Virus record (IMG/VR): IMGVR_UViG_3300022698_000322
Span: 1 to 46,241 of that record
DNA from: a virus
Reading direction: 5' to 3' (one strand)
Length of the DNA: 46,241 bases
The notes under the pieces were generated by a model. That model ran no database searches, was not told the origin of the DNA, and saw nothing but the letters and a program-made list of their open reading frames with translations. Position numbers and translations under genes: made by a program. Shown here one piece after another: positions 9,253 through 17,772 of this stretch (its first letter is position 1; each line of letters starts with the position of its first letter).

Positions 9253-9842
9253 TAGTACACCTTATCAGGTCGCAAAAGATCATAGAAAGCCGATGGTATC
9301 GGAGTCTCACCGGCACGGTTTTCATTGTGCCAAGTACAGTATATGTAAATTGCACTTTTTACGGATTCAGGTATAGCGGAAACTGTTCCGTCATCAGTTG
9401 TTGTAGTGTCTTCCGAATCTCCATACCCTGCAAAGTATCTTACTTTAAAACCATCTATCGGTCGTAATGTAGTTGTTGGCCACGTTTCATTATATGCCAG
9501 TGATATTCTTCCAGGACAACTACCGGTATCAATAATTAAATCATTTAAATCAAATTCATATTCTGTATTATCAGTATCATAGTATTTAACACTTTCAACT
9601 GAAATTAAAGGCGATCGTGGTAGTTCAAATATCTTCGGCGGATATTCATCAAATATCAATTCGAGTTTTTGTGTGTAATAGGCACGCCATTGAAAATTTT
9701 CTGCAGCAATTCTACCGGCTTTTATCCATGATGTGATAATGTCATCCTCAACATCTGAATCAATGTGAGCATGTAACTTTACATCGTCCAGCGCTACCGG
9801 TTCAACTGTCGGCCCGGTGATTACACGTAGTTTATAACTCAT
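9252..9842 (-). CDS. Head-tail connector (HK97 gp6-like)
   Basis: A 196-residue protein. The N-terminus 'EPVALDDVKLHAHIDSDVEDDIITSWIKAGRIAAE' (read as two blocks) is the helical signature of gp6-like DNA-packaging or connector proteins ('L.EVK.HLRID...ED..I...I.AA'). The second half contains 'LPRSPLISVESVKYYD', also conserved. This places it as the ring that binds the portal. Unusually, it is separated from the capsid gene by about 8 kb of surface-protein and sugar genes. Confidence 0.85.
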   Translation of the reverse strand: MSYKLRVITGPTVEPVALDDVKLHAHIDSDVEDDIITSWIKAGRIAAENFQWRAYYTQKLELIFDEYPPKIFELPRSPLISVESVKYYDTDNTEYEFDLNDLIIDTGSCPGRISLAYNETWPTTTLRPIDGFKVRYFAGYGDSEDTTTTDDGTVSAIPESVKSAIYIYCTWHNENRAGETPIPSAFYDLLRPDKVY

Positions 9843-10615
9843 TTTATACCAGCCTTTAATTTCTTAACAAGTGGCTCTCCGAATTCTTTATATAGATCAG
9901 TTAATTCAAAACCTAATTCCTCAAATGCATAGATATAATTCCGCACCCGATCCTGTATTTTAAGCGGATACGGTATCTGTCGGCCTTGATGATAGAACAT
10001 ATGCATCCAGATCATATTAGGATAACACCATACTTTTCGACCAGCCTGCCTGTACTTCTCTTGTATGTATCCGGTCTCGGCACCAAAGCCACGAAAATTT
10101 TTGTTGAATCCAAGCCAGCTGTCTCTTCTCACCGCAAAGAAACCGGCCCCCATAGCCCAGATTTCAAATGGTTCTTTTGGTATTTCTTCGAACGATAAAG
10201 CCTTTCCCCATATCCCCCACATTCTTTTTCTCCAAGTTGGCAGCCATTCGCACCAGTATTTTTTGAGAGACGATTGGATTAGCGGTCCTTGTATCATGTC
10301 GTCACCAGGTGGGGTGTGGTCAAGAGCACCCGGCTTTATTAGTATATGAGAATCCATTATCAGAACATATTCACCCCGCGCATGTTCAAAAACTTTATTT
10401 TTTGCATGAGATACCCCGGTAACATCGGTCTCTCTGTAATATCGCACAGTATCACCACCGTTTTTTTGTACAAATTTCATTAACTGATCTGATCCGTAAT
10501 TATCTATTACAACTATTTCACAATCAGTCAGATCGTGATAAAGTCTTAACGCCTGCACCGTAAACCAGACCTCAACATCATTATTAAAACACGGCATTCC
10601 GATTGTCCACTTCAT
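9839..10615 (-). CDS. Family 2-type glycosyltransferase
   Basis: A 258-residue GT-A fold transferase. The N-terminus 'WTIGMPCFNNDVEVWFTVQ' is the nucleotide-sugar-binding strand-loop, and 'CEIVVIDNYGSDQL' provides the usual 'VIDNxS' motif. The metal-binding DxD equivalent is 'MDSH' at about residue 98. Downstream, 'FRGFGAE' followed by an acceptor-side helix resembles the Trp/Phe-Gly-x-Glu segment of GalNAc-transferase-like enzymes. It overlaps the connector gene by 4 bp and sits 1 bp downstream of the Thr-tract protein gene, which suggests the Thr-rich protein as a substrate (inference). Confidence 0.8.
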   Translation of the reverse strand: MKWTIGMPCFNNDVEVWFTVQALRLYHDLTDCEIVVIDNYGSDQLMKFVQKNGGDTVRYYRETDVTGVSHAKNKVFEHARGEYVLIMDSHILIKPGALDHTPPGDDMIQGPLIQSSLKKYWCEWLPTWRKRMWGIWGKALSFEEIPKEPFEIWAMGAGFFAVRRDSWLGFNKNFRGFGAETGYIQEKYRQAGRKVWCYPNMIWMHMFYHQGRQIPYPLKIQDRVRNYIYAFEELGFELTDLYKEFGEPLVKKLKAGIK

Positions 10616-10616
10616 A

Positions 10617-11222
10617 TTAACGCGCCTCTTTACAGGTTATAACAAGTATTATCCCACGTTCTTGTATATTTTCAACAACTAAAATTTCTAAATATCTTGT
10701 TTGTCCGCCAGTAGTCCATTTTATTCGGTAACTTTCATTCGGTGTTCCGGTAATATCGAGTGCAGGCATAACATCGTACGCACTTGTATATACATATGAT
10801 ACTGGTTCAGTTGTCGTAGTAGTAGTCGGGGCCTCGGTTGTCGTAGTGGTAGTCGGAGCTTCAGTTGTCGTAGTAGTAGTCGGGGCCTCGGTTGTAGTAG
10901 TGGTAGTCGGAGCTTCGGTTGTCGTAGTAGTGGTCGGAGCCTCGGTCGTAGTAGTGGTAGTCGGAGCTTCGGTTGTCGTAGTGGTAGTCGGGGCCTCGGT
11001 TGTCGTAGTGGTAGTCGGAGCTTCAGTTGTCGTAGTAGTAGTCGGGGCCTCGGTTGTCGTAGTGGTAGTCGGAGCTTCGGTTGTAGTAGTGGTAGTGGTA
11101 GGTTCTTCGTACTCATGTTGTACATAAGCGGTCCCGTCTTTCCAGTAAACAGTAATATCGCTTCCTGTAGACTCGATTACTTCAGCGGTTCCGTTTTTCC
11201 ATACAACATCATTTATAGCCAT
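10617..11222 (-). CDS. Mucin-like Thr-rich virion surface protein
   Basis: A 201-residue protein in three parts. A 40-residue N-terminal beta domain holds two 'KNGTAEV/KDGTAYV' half-repeats. A central region has eleven Thr6-7 tracts spaced by 'EAP' (period nine residues). A 60-residue C-terminal domain ends 'ILVITCKEAR'. The middle region is unlikely to fold and resembles an O-glycosylated mucin stalk. It is co-transcribed with glycosyltransferases and lies inside the virion gene cluster. Both flanking genes are adjacent or overlapping by 1-2 bp. No enzymatic function is visible. Confidence 0.7.
   Translation of the reverse strand: MAINDVVWKNGTAEVIESTGSDITVYWKDGTAYVQHEYEEPTTTTTTTEAPTTTTTTEAPTTTTTTEAPTTTTTTEAPTTTTTTEAPTTTTTTEAPTTTTTTEAPTTTTTTEAPTTTTTTEAPTTTTTTEAPTTTTTTEPVSYVYTSAYDVMPALDITGTPNESYRIKWTTGGQTRYLEILVVENIQERGIILVITCKEAR
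10806..11102 (-). repeat. 27-bp tandem coding repeat (PTTTTTTEA units)
   Basis: Eleven near-identical 27-bp units encode Pro-Thr6-Glu-Ala. Synonymous variation (GGAGCTTC versus GGGGCCTC, GTAGTA versus GTAGTG) alternates between units, which suggests growth by duplication of larger blocks. Copy number is likely to vary between isolates. Confidence 0.95.
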
Positions 11223-13192
11223 TAACTAATCACCGCCTCCGGCCAAACATAAATTTCCTTCCCTGACTCATATTTGCAAAGCTTAATCTGGAAAAATGCA
11301 AATCCTGTTTGTGATGGAGTGAATGTCACCGATAGAGATTGTGTCCAGTCCGTATCGTTACTGCGTGTTGCAATAGTTTCGGTCGAGGCTGTTGTTGTCA
11401 ACGCACCGTCAGCACCGGCCATGTATTTTCCCTCTAAAATTATTTCGGTATTTGCAAGTGTATCAGTAAAAGTTGATTGAATTTTAAACGTATATGTTTT
11501 TTCAACCGATGCTTCAGCGTAAACTCCGTATTCATAATCATTCAAAACTTTTATAAAATTACTCGCAGATAAATTCGATTGTAAATTACTCACCTCAATA
11601 CAATAACCATTCCCGGTATCGGGATCAACGGACGGGGAATCTCCTGTTCCATCACATGCGGTCTTAATCGTATTACCCATAACCTGATATGTTTTATGGG
11701 AGTTTAGCGTTTTATCATCATGATCAGACAAACAAAGTGATGCACCGTCAATATCATTTAAATCATACAGCGATAACCCTGCAAGCGGCATTTTACAATT
11801 TTTGCATTTTGTAACTGGACTATAACCCAAATCGTTTGTATTTGGTGCGGAAACAGCACCGTTATAACCTAATCTACCGCTCACCGTATTATTGTTGGAA
11901 GAATAAAATCCATAAGTATTCGAGTAGATATCTCCGCTCACCGTATTATTGTTGGAAGACTCAAATCCATAAGTATTCGAGTAGATATCTCCGCTCACCG
12001 TATTATTGTTGGAAGAAATGACGCCACGATAATTTGAGTAGATATCTCCGCTCACCGTATTATTGTTGAAAGAAATGAAGCCACGATAATTTGAGTAGAC
12101 ATCTCCGCTCACCGTATTATTGTCGGAAGAATTAAATCCATAATAACTTGAGTAGATATCTCCGCTCACCGTATTATTGTTGGAAGAATTAAATCCATAA
12201 TAACTTGAGTAGACATCTCCGCTCACCGTATTATTGTTGGAAGAAATGACGCCATAATAATTTGAGTAGACATCTCCGCTCACAGTATTATTGTCGGAAG
12301 AATTAAATCCATTCTCTCCATTTCTAACAATACAATTAGTAAACGTACCTCCGTTTATGGTTATTCTATACAAACCAGTAAACTGAACATGACTACAAAC
12401 ATTTGAATTAACACCAGTCGTATTATCAACAAAAAATGGACGATTAGTATTATATCTGGACGCAGATTGAATATCAGTTTCCGCTCCATATTTGTAAATT
12501 TTCACATTCCTTGTTACATTCGCGACCCTTGAAACCCATGTATCTCCAACATCCGCAGTAACTCCGGTCAATGTATCATTAAGCGTAATAGTAGTCCCGC
12601 TTATTCCAGCTATAGTCCTTACTACAACAGCATCAGTACGTGAAGACGAATCTCCTGTGCTTTCCCTTTTTATCGTTATTTCATCACCTACATGCCAATC
12701 ACCATCCATATCGTTGTTCGTAATAATCGTGTTGTCACCATCGGTATTTTCAGCATTATTGTCAAGGGTAGTTTCCCAAGACGTGCAATAAGCGGAATCA
12801 CCATAAATATTATAAGTCCCTCCATCGGTCACAGTAATACCTTGAGCATTATCTCCTGTAGTATTGAATATTATTTCAGCAGTATAGGCGGCACCAACCG
12901 GAGTTACCGCCGAACCAACGTTGAGCGTCCCTGCTGCCCCTATCGTAAGCGAAACGTTTCCAAAAGTAAGTTTTGTGTCATCATCGGTGACGAAGGTAAG
13001 CGTCCCGTTTATAGTAGACGCGCCAAGTTCATTTGTCTCTGAAACGTTGTACGTCACCTCATGGCCGGTATCGACGGTAAAGGTATCCCCGGCACTCCCC
13101 GGCCAATCCGTTCCTTTTACCCCAGGGGAATCATTCCCCCATGTCGCTCCATCATCCCAGTCGCCTGTTTGTACGCTTGTAAATGCTGCCAT
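11222..13192 (-). CDS. Right-handed beta-helix virion surface protein with NosD-like repeats
   Basis: A 656-residue protein. The N-terminal 220 residues are a beta-solenoid-like region of the 'GNDSPGVKGTDWPGSAGDTFTVD' type (read as two blocks) seen in phage and bacterial surface proteins. Residues about 290-440 hold at least eight 19-residue repeats of the form 'NNNTVSGDIYSNYYG.SS', a parallel beta-helix rung pattern. After 'CKNCK' a Cys pair precedes a C-terminal beta-sandwich-like domain with 'GDSPSVDPDTGNGYCIEVS'. It is probably a fibre or capsid appendage that binds or cleaves a polysaccharide. No catalytic residues can be assigned. It overlaps the Thr-rich protein gene by 1 bp. Confidence 0.7.
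   Translation of the reverse strand: MAAFTSVQTGDWDDGATWGNDSPGVKGTDWPGSAGDTFTVDTGHEVTYNVSETNELGASTINGTLTFVTDDDTKLTFGNVSLTIGAAGTLNVGSAVTPVGAAYTAEIIFNTTGDNAQGITVTDGGTYNIYGDSAYCTSWETTLDNNAENTDGDNTIITNNDMDGDWHVGDEITIKRESTGDSSSRTDAVVVRTIAGISGTTITLNDTLTGVTADVGDTWVSRVANVTRNVKIYKYGAETDIQSASRYNTNRPFFVDNTTGVNSNVCSHVQFTGLYRITINGGTFTNCIVRNGENGFNSSDNNTVSGDVYSNYYGVISSNNNTVSGDVYSSYYGFNSSNNNTVSGDIYSSYYGFNSSDNNTVSGDVYSNYRGFISFNNNTVSGDIYSNYRGVISSNNNTVSGDIYSNTYGFESSNNNTVSGDIYSNTYGFYSSNNNTVSGRLGYNGAVSAPNTNDLGYSPVTKCKNCKMPLAGLSLYDLNDIDGASLCLSDHDDKTLNSHKTYQVMGNTIKTACDGTGDSPSVDPDTGNGYCIEVSNLQSNLSASNFIKVLNDYEYGVYAEASVEKTYTFKIQSTFTDTLANTEIILEGKYMAGADGALTTTASTETIATRSNDTDWTQSLSVTFTPSQTGFAFFQIKLCKYESGKEIYVWPEAVIS
11877..12310 (-). 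repeat. 57-bp tandem repeats in the beta-helix gene
   Basis: Units of 57 bp (19 codons) carry the invariant block 'ccgctcaccgtattattgtt' and a variable block that differs by a few bases. Adjacent units are almost identical at DNA level. This implies recent duplication or gene conversion rather than ancient rung repetition. Confidence 0.9.
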
Positions 13193-13503
13193 TATTCAAT
13201 ATCCTTTAATGTAGTCGCTACAGTTTGCCACGTTTCCCACTTTTCATTTGATTGCATCAACCCTTTTCCTTTTAAAACCGCCTCAACCTCTTCGATAGAA
13301 ATCATAGTTTTCCGTTCTGGTTCGCTTTGTCGTTCCTCCCATTTTAAAATAACATCGGCTGCTGATTTGTTGATATCCGCTTCAAACGGCTCTTTTTTAA
13401 AATAGAGAACACGATCAAGTAATGTTCCGTCGTCTAACTCTATAGTTACCGGCTGCTCGTATTTCTCATATCTTGATATAGGAGTATGTTTAATGATTTT
13501 CAT
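13192..13503 (-). CDS. Hypothetical protein in surface-protein cluster
   Basis: A 103-residue charged protein without recognisable motif. The first half is beta-like ('QPVTIELDDGTLLDRVLYFKK') and the second half is helical with Glu/Lys. It overlaps the start of the beta-helix gene by 1 bp, so the two are probably translated together; a chaperone or attachment role for the large surface protein is possible but unproven. Confidence 0.55.
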   Translation of the reverse strand: MKIIKHTPISRYEKYEQPVTIELDDGTLLDRVLYFKKEPFEADINKSAADVILKWEERQSEPERKTMISIEEVEAVLKGKGLMQSNEKWETWQTVATTLKDIE

Positions 13504-13565
13504 AATTAACCTCTAATATTTTTTGATCAACTTTTCTCCAATATTGATTACACCGAACGACCGTT

Positions 13566-13997
13566 TTAATTACCACTAATACGGCATACCACGTTTTGTC
13601 CTATTGCATCTGTCGGTATGGTCCAATCATAACTACCAGTATTTGGTGCTGCCAAAATAACTGTTTCCCAACTTCCACCATTTACCTGATATTCTATCAA
13701 TACCGTTCCCGCTACAATACCGCTCCACGTTATTGTCCAAGTGTCATCAACGATTTTACAGCTACCGTTTGCAGTAAATCTCCCTCTGATCATAACCCGA
13801 TGAGTTGCATCAACGTCAATACTCTTGTATTCCAGTTTTTGTATTGCCGTTATCGCATTTATCTCAGCCCATACAGTCGCAATATCTATCCAGGTGTTAT
13901 CATATCCACCCTCACCGTCAACAGCAGACAATATCCCCTGAAAGGTGACCCTATTCCATGCGTTTGTCGCTATTGTTTTTTTGCTTTTGCGATTCAC
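13566..13997 (-). CDS. Head-closure paralogue fused to an Ig/BACON-like domain
   Basis: A 143-residue protein. Residues 13-73 align by eye with the head-tail closure protein at 8911-9252: both have a 'DGxGGxxxTW' loop, 'IDVDATH' and a following 'IR' strand. The remaining 70 residues ('WTITWSGIVAGTVLIEY' then 'SWETVILAAPNTGSYDWTIP') look like an Ig-type beta-sandwich with the 'W..P' ending of secreted or surface repeats. It therefore combines a joining-protein core with an adhesion-type domain. It might be an alternative head-tail joint or a decoration protein tethered by that core. The start overlaps the methyltransferase gene by 4 bp. Confidence 0.65.
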   Translation of the reverse strand: MNRKSKKTIATNAWNRVTFQGILSAVDGEGGYDNTWIDIATVWAEINAITAIQKLEYKSIDVDATHRVMIRGRFTANGSCKIVDDTWTITWSGIVAGTVLIEYQVNGGSWETVILAAPNTGSYDWTIPTDAIGQNVVCRISGN

Positions 13998-14566
13998 CGT
14001 TTTATTCCGTTTCGAAGCAAATAATAGCCATTGCGGCTTGCTTTCATTTCATCTTTTTCGATAATTTTAACCCCAGCGTTTTCAAGTAACTTGTTTATTT
14101 TATCAATGTCATAAAGCCTTATATGCTCTTTAGACAAATGTCCGTCTTTTGGAACAGACACCAATATGGTCCCGCCTGTTTTTGCTACCCTCACAATTTC
14201 ATTTATTGCGTCAATGTCACTTGGTACATGTTCGAGAGTTTCACCACACAAAACGAAGTCAAAATAATTGTTCTCAAAGGGGAGAGAATCTGCTGTAGTA
14301 TTTAAAAGAACTATCTCTTTGTTTTTGTATTTAGATAATCTCTGTCGTGCCTGTTCAAGCGCATTCTCACAGATATCTACACCATATAATTCTGTTACTT
14401 CAGCTTTTTTACCAGCAAGATATAATGCAAGCCCTCCTGAACATCCGACATCAAGCAACTTTCCTGATTTAATCCGTTCCATAAACCACGCATGTCGGGC
14501 AACCTGATACTTGTGCTTCGGATGTTTAGGGTCAAAGTACCGTTCCCAAGTGTTAAACTGTTTCAT
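13994..14566 (-). CDS. SAM-dependent class I methyltransferase
   Basis: A 190-residue protein with motif I 'LLDVGCSGGLALYLA' (residues about 38-52), an acidic post-I residue in 'LYGVDIC', and 'FDFVLCGETLEHV' as motif IV (UbiE/Methyltransf_11 type). These small enzymes often methylate sugars or lipids and are common next to glycosyltransferases. It overlaps the glycosyltransferase gene by 14 bp. Its substrate is unknown; a glycan on the virion is a reasonable inference from context. Confidence 0.8.
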   Translation of the reverse strand: MKQFNTWERYFDPKHPKHKYQVARHAWFMERIKSGKLLDVGCSGGLALYLAGKKAEVTELYGVDICENALEQARQRLSKYKNKEIVLLNTTADSLPFENNYFDFVLCGETLEHVPSDIDAINEIVRVAKTGGTILVSVPKDGHLSKEHIRLYDIDKINKLLENAGVKIIEKDEMKASRNGYYLLRNGIKR

Positions 14567-15542
14567 ACGGATAAACCTTGTTCGGCGGCTCGGTTGTCTT
14601 TAGCATATTATCAATTTTTATTACCTTGCCTGTTATATGCTGTGTGGCGTATTCCCTCATAAAATCAGGGGCGAGATGTCTCTTTGCCCATACAGTCTGT
14701 GACTCAGCAATATCTTTTCTCTCCCCAGCGTTTTTTATTAAATACTCAAGGTCATCTTTCAATTTCTTAGCATCTGTATAAACTACCGGAGGACGATAAA
14801 AATGTGGTTCAGTTACAGGCTGTTCACAACCGGAAACAGTGCAACAACCGAGAAGCATACCCTCAAGCCCGGACTTTCCGATTGCCCCTTGATATTTTTT
14901 ATTATTTTTAAACCTTGAATTATCAAAATTCTTATTTCCGACAACAATCTGATCAATCATTATATCAGAACGAGCCTTCTCCTTTAGACACTCCACCCAT
15001 GGCTTGTCTGTTAAAAGGTTTAACTCAATATCATATTTTTTCTTCAGTTCATTTACCACAGAAACGATGATATCGGTCCCCTTATATTTTGCTTTCTTAC
15101 CTGGGGAATGGCAGATTACAACAGGTTGATTATTAGTGGTTTGTTTTACAATATCTGGTAGTATCATTGTTTGATAAATAGGAATAGTACTTTTATAACA
15201 ATATCGGATTAGGTCAGGCATCGCATAAGTTGTTATACCGTGTTTTTTAACAACTGCTTTCCAACTTTTTTCAAGTCTCGCACAATTGGTATCGGAAAAT
15301 ATTACCGCACACTTTTTATATTTATTAAAATCAAGCCTGTTCGCACAATATAGAAGTGACCGTGTTCCAATAAAAAAAAGATAGTCAGCGTTTATATTTC
15401 TGGAAAACCTGTTAACCTTTATGATATCACCAAAAAACTTGTCTTGAGTTCGATCAATAGAATACAGTTTTGCTCCTAACGCTTTCGCGAAAAACGGAGC
15501 AGCAAAATATTTACATGACTGTGCAATAACGGCAACATTCAT
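14553..15542 (-). CDS. Glycosyltransferase, GT-B (family 4-like)
   Basis: A 329-residue protein with two Rossmann-like halves. The second half has 'VVICHSPGKKAKYKGTD' (the donor-side loop common in GT4 proteins) and 'GKSGLEGMLLGCCTVSG', the conserved E-x7-E-like region where the nucleotide-sugar is held. The N-terminal half begins 'MNVAVIAQSCKYFAAPFF'. It overlaps both flanking genes by 4-14 bp, forming a compact four-gene sugar cassette. Confidence 0.75.
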   Translation of the reverse strand: MNVAVIAQSCKYFAAPFFAKALGAKLYSIDRTQDKFFGDIIKVNRFSRNINADYLFFIGTRSLLYCANRLDFNKYKKCAVIFSDTNCARLEKSWKAVVKKHGITTYAMPDLIRYCYKSTIPIYQTMILPDIVKQTTNNQPVVICHSPGKKAKYKGTDIIVSVVNELKKKYDIELNLLTDKPWVECLKEKARSDIMIDQIVVGNKNFDNSRFKNNKKYQGAIGKSGLEGMLLGCCTVSGCEQPVTEPHFYRPPVVYTDAKKLKDDLEYLIKNAGERKDIAESQTVWAKRHLAPDFMREYATQHITGKVIKIDNMLKTTEPPNKVYPYETV

Positions 15543-16246
15543 CTTTTTCTCCTATCAAACGGCTTATAATGTTTAAATTCTGGATACCCTACGCGCCTTA
15601 ACAATTCTTTACCATAATTATGTTGTATAAAAAAATTACTTCTTACTGGCCATGTAAATACGCGGTCTTTATTTGACATTGCATCAACATTTATACCGGA
15701 AAGTTTTGCAGCACATGATAGGGCAGGCATTTCTCGACCACATCCAGTAACTTTCCAAACACGATGCCACTCATTAAAAAATTCAGAAGTACCGTTTTTA
15801 GTAAAACCACACAAAGCACCGTAATAAACAACTATTGGAAGGGAAAGACCGGATAACCTAAGCGCTTTTGAATATAATCCTGGTATATGTTTTCCCTCTT
15901 TCCAATGACCATACAAATTAAGCAAAACACTATTGTCTTTTATACGATCAAAAACCTTCTCAACACCATCTTTTTGAATAACGGAATCACAATCAAGATA
16001 TAATGTCTTATCAAAAGGAGTATACTCAATCATTCTTGTTTTATAATTACGATTATTTTCCCTTTCGTCATTAATGTATATAAACTCAACATTATCAATT
16101 TCAGACCATTTGCCATGACGGTTACTGTCTACTATATTGGTTAAAATGGCAAACGGAAGATCAGTATATCTACGAGAATACGCAACACAATAAGCTGCAA
16201 GTTTATCATAATTTTCACCAAAAGCAACATGCAGTATTCCGTTCAT
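15539..16246 (-). CDS. Nucleotide-diphospho-sugar transferase (GT8-like)
   Basis: A 235-residue GT-A type protein. The metal and nucleotide-sugar site is visible as 'TLYLDCDSVI' (Asp-x-Asp at about residues 84-86), preceded by 'NYKTRMIEYTPFDK', in which a Lys before the DxD strand is typical of this group. It begins 'MNGILHVAFGENYDKLA', a usual first strand. The gene overlaps the upstream FkbM-like gene by 4 bp. Confidence 0.78.
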   Translation of the reverse strand: MNGILHVAFGENYDKLAAYCVAYSRRYTDLPFAILTNIVDSNRHGKWSEIDNVEFIYINDERENNRNYKTRMIEYTPFDKTLYLDCDSVIQKDGVEKVFDRIKDNSVLLNLYGHWKEGKHIPGLYSKALRLSGLSLPIVVYYGALCGFTKNGTSEFFNEWHRVWKVTGCGREMPALSCAAKLSGINVDAMSNKDRVFTWPVRSNFFIQHNYGKELLRRVGYPEFKHYKPFDRRKR

Positions 16247-16794
16247 GACCGCAACACTCCATATCCATGATACATTTTGAGGCTTTTAATTTTTTTCAGC
16301 TTTGCGACAAGGCTTTTGTGCCTTTCGGTCATTCCCGGTATTTTGTTGTAATGCCATTGTATATGAAGCTCATTGATAAGATCAATCGTTCCGTCATCAA
16401 CACATTTCTCAAGTACTGGATATTCTGAGCCCTCGATATTCATTTTAATAACAACGTAATCATCTTGAGCAAATGTCTCAGATAACCACTTGCTAAAATC
16501 AATACCCTTAACCTCAATAGGATGATTTTTGTCGAGGTTACCAGTACGTTTATCTTTGTAAACTGAATTACCTTGAATGGTAGGGTGGCGAGTGTTAATA
16601 AAAAACTTTAACATAGAATTATTAACCCATACCGCACGGTGATAAAGGGTTACTTCATCACCGTAGCGAATATGGGCGAGCGAAGGATTGCACTCGAAAG
16701 CATAAGCCTTATATTTGGGGCCATACCGGTCACTTGATAAAACCCTTCGCATTATTTTACCGTTAAAAGCCCCGCAATCTACATAGGCAAACAT
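16243..16794 (-). CDS. FkbM-family methyltransferase
   Basis: A 183-residue protein with the shortened FkbM pattern: motif I 'YVDCGAFNGKIMRR' at the N-terminus, 'AYAFECNPSL' as the SAM acidic residue region, and 'VVIKMNIEGSEYPVLE' which is the hallmark 'K.DIEG.E' segment. FkbM enzymes O-methylate sugars or hydroxyl groups of small molecules. It is the first gene of the sugar-modification set on this transcript. Confidence 0.85.
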   Translation of the reverse strand: MFAYVDCGAFNGKIMRRVLSSDRYGPKYKAYAFECNPSLAHIRYGDEVTLYHRAVWVNNSMLKFFINTRHPTIQGNSVYKDKRTGNLDKNHPIEVKGIDFSKWLSETFAQDDYVVIKMNIEGSEYPVLEKCVDDGTIDLINELHIQWHYNKIPGMTERHKSLVAKLKKIKSLKMYHGYGVLRS

Positions 16795-16833
16795 GGCGCA
16801 ATCCTTTCACTATTTGGCATATTTCTTCACACA

Positions 16834-17220
16834 TTACTCAATGTATCCCTGAACAATAATAGTGACATTGCCAGCACCGGACGCATCGGCTGTAAGATCT
16901 GTTGCAGCTGTCAACTTTATAGGACGAGTAAAAACAAGTTCTACTGTTGAATTGGCAGCACCATACAAAGGGCCGATTAAAACAGTTGATACATCCCAAC
17001 GATCAGGGGCACAAGTCGTGGTAGTTGTAGTCGGCGTTTGTTCGCCTTCTCCAATGGTAACTGTTATTGCAGCGCCAAATGACACTGCAATCCGTTCAAC
17101 ATATATCGACTTTCCAGAAACACCAGAGACCAGCGTTTCGCAACCGGATAAATCTGCAGTGTTTCCATTTACTACAAAGCCACGGCTGGCCACATTGTTT
17201 GATACAAGTGTAATAGACAT
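16834..17220 (-). CDS. Putative capsid/virion decoration protein with Thr tract
   Basis: A 128-residue beta-rich protein with a central 'TPTTTTTTCAPD' tract, like the Thr tracts in three other structural genes. The sequence before and after the tract looks like one split beta-sandwich ('SITLVSNNVASRGFVV' and 'ELVFTRPIKLTAATDLTAD'). It lies downstream of the capsid gene and is followed by sugar-modifying genes. The role as a surface decoration is inferred from position and composition. Confidence 0.55.
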   Translation of the reverse strand: MSITLVSNNVASRGFVVNGNTADLSGCETLVSGVSGKSIYVERIAVSFGAAITVTIGEGEQTPTTTTTTCAPDRWDVSTVLIGPLYGAANSTVELVFTRPIKLTAATDLTADASGAGNVTIIVQGYIE

Positions 17221-17232
17221 AGTTTGTCGTCC

Positions 17233-17772
17233 TTATACTGCGGCCTCTGCATACGCCCCCGTAGACATAGGAACATAATACAGGTGCGCTGTAGCGGTTA
17301 TACTTCCGGCCTGTGTGGCATCACTGGATTGCATACCAATTGCACATACAGTGTTTGCACCGGCAGATGTTATACCACCAATAATATGCATTTTCCCTGC
17401 TGCCTCAACATCCGAAAGACCTGCCGAGTCGGTAATAACCGCAGCAGTGGCAACGGCCCCGCCGACAAAAACAATCCTGCCGTATGCGCCAAGGTTCGCA
17501 ATACTCGCACACTTTGCACACATAGGGTTTTGTGCGATAACCGGTGTGGTATACGTCACATGAAACAGCACCTGAGTAACGTTCGCGTCAGCGGCGGCAG
17601 TAAGCTCAATAAATAGCTGCTTGACACCTATCCGACCGTAAACGTTAAACAGACTTGTATCAACACCGCCTGTCGTAAAGTTCGCGGCTACCAACACGCT
17701 GTTGGTAGTTTCAACGTGCAGACCGGCAACCATGTCTGCCAGCCTGTCTCTGGTTGATTGATTATAATTCAT
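17233..17772 (-). CDS. Putative virion protein, Ala/Thr-rich
   Basis: A 179-residue low-charge protein rich in Ala, Gly, Thr and Val. A 'CAKCAS' motif near residue 95 may bind a metal or form a disulfide. Its composition matches capsid-associated proteins such as that at 17933-18433. It overlaps the 40-residue upstream gene by 11 bp, which suggests coupled translation. No family recognised. Confidence 0.55.
   Translation of the reverse strand: MNYNQSTRDRLADMVAGLHVETTNSVLVAANFTTGGVDTSLFNVYGRIGVKQLFIELTAAADANVTQVLFHVTYTTPVIAQNPMCAKCASIANLGAYGRIVFVGGAVATAAVITDSAGLSDVEAAGKMHIIGGITSAGANTVCAIGMQSSDATQAGSITATAHLYYVPMSTGAYAEAAV

Noticed and set aside
10846-11127. Plus-strand ORF of Val-Gly-Ala-Ser repeats
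   Set aside because: It is the antisense of the Thr-tract repeat; low complexity and no ribosome-binding site.
11222-13192. Diversity-generating retroelement acting on the beta-helix gene
   Set aside because: No reverse transcriptase or template repeat is seen; the variation is explained by tandem duplication.
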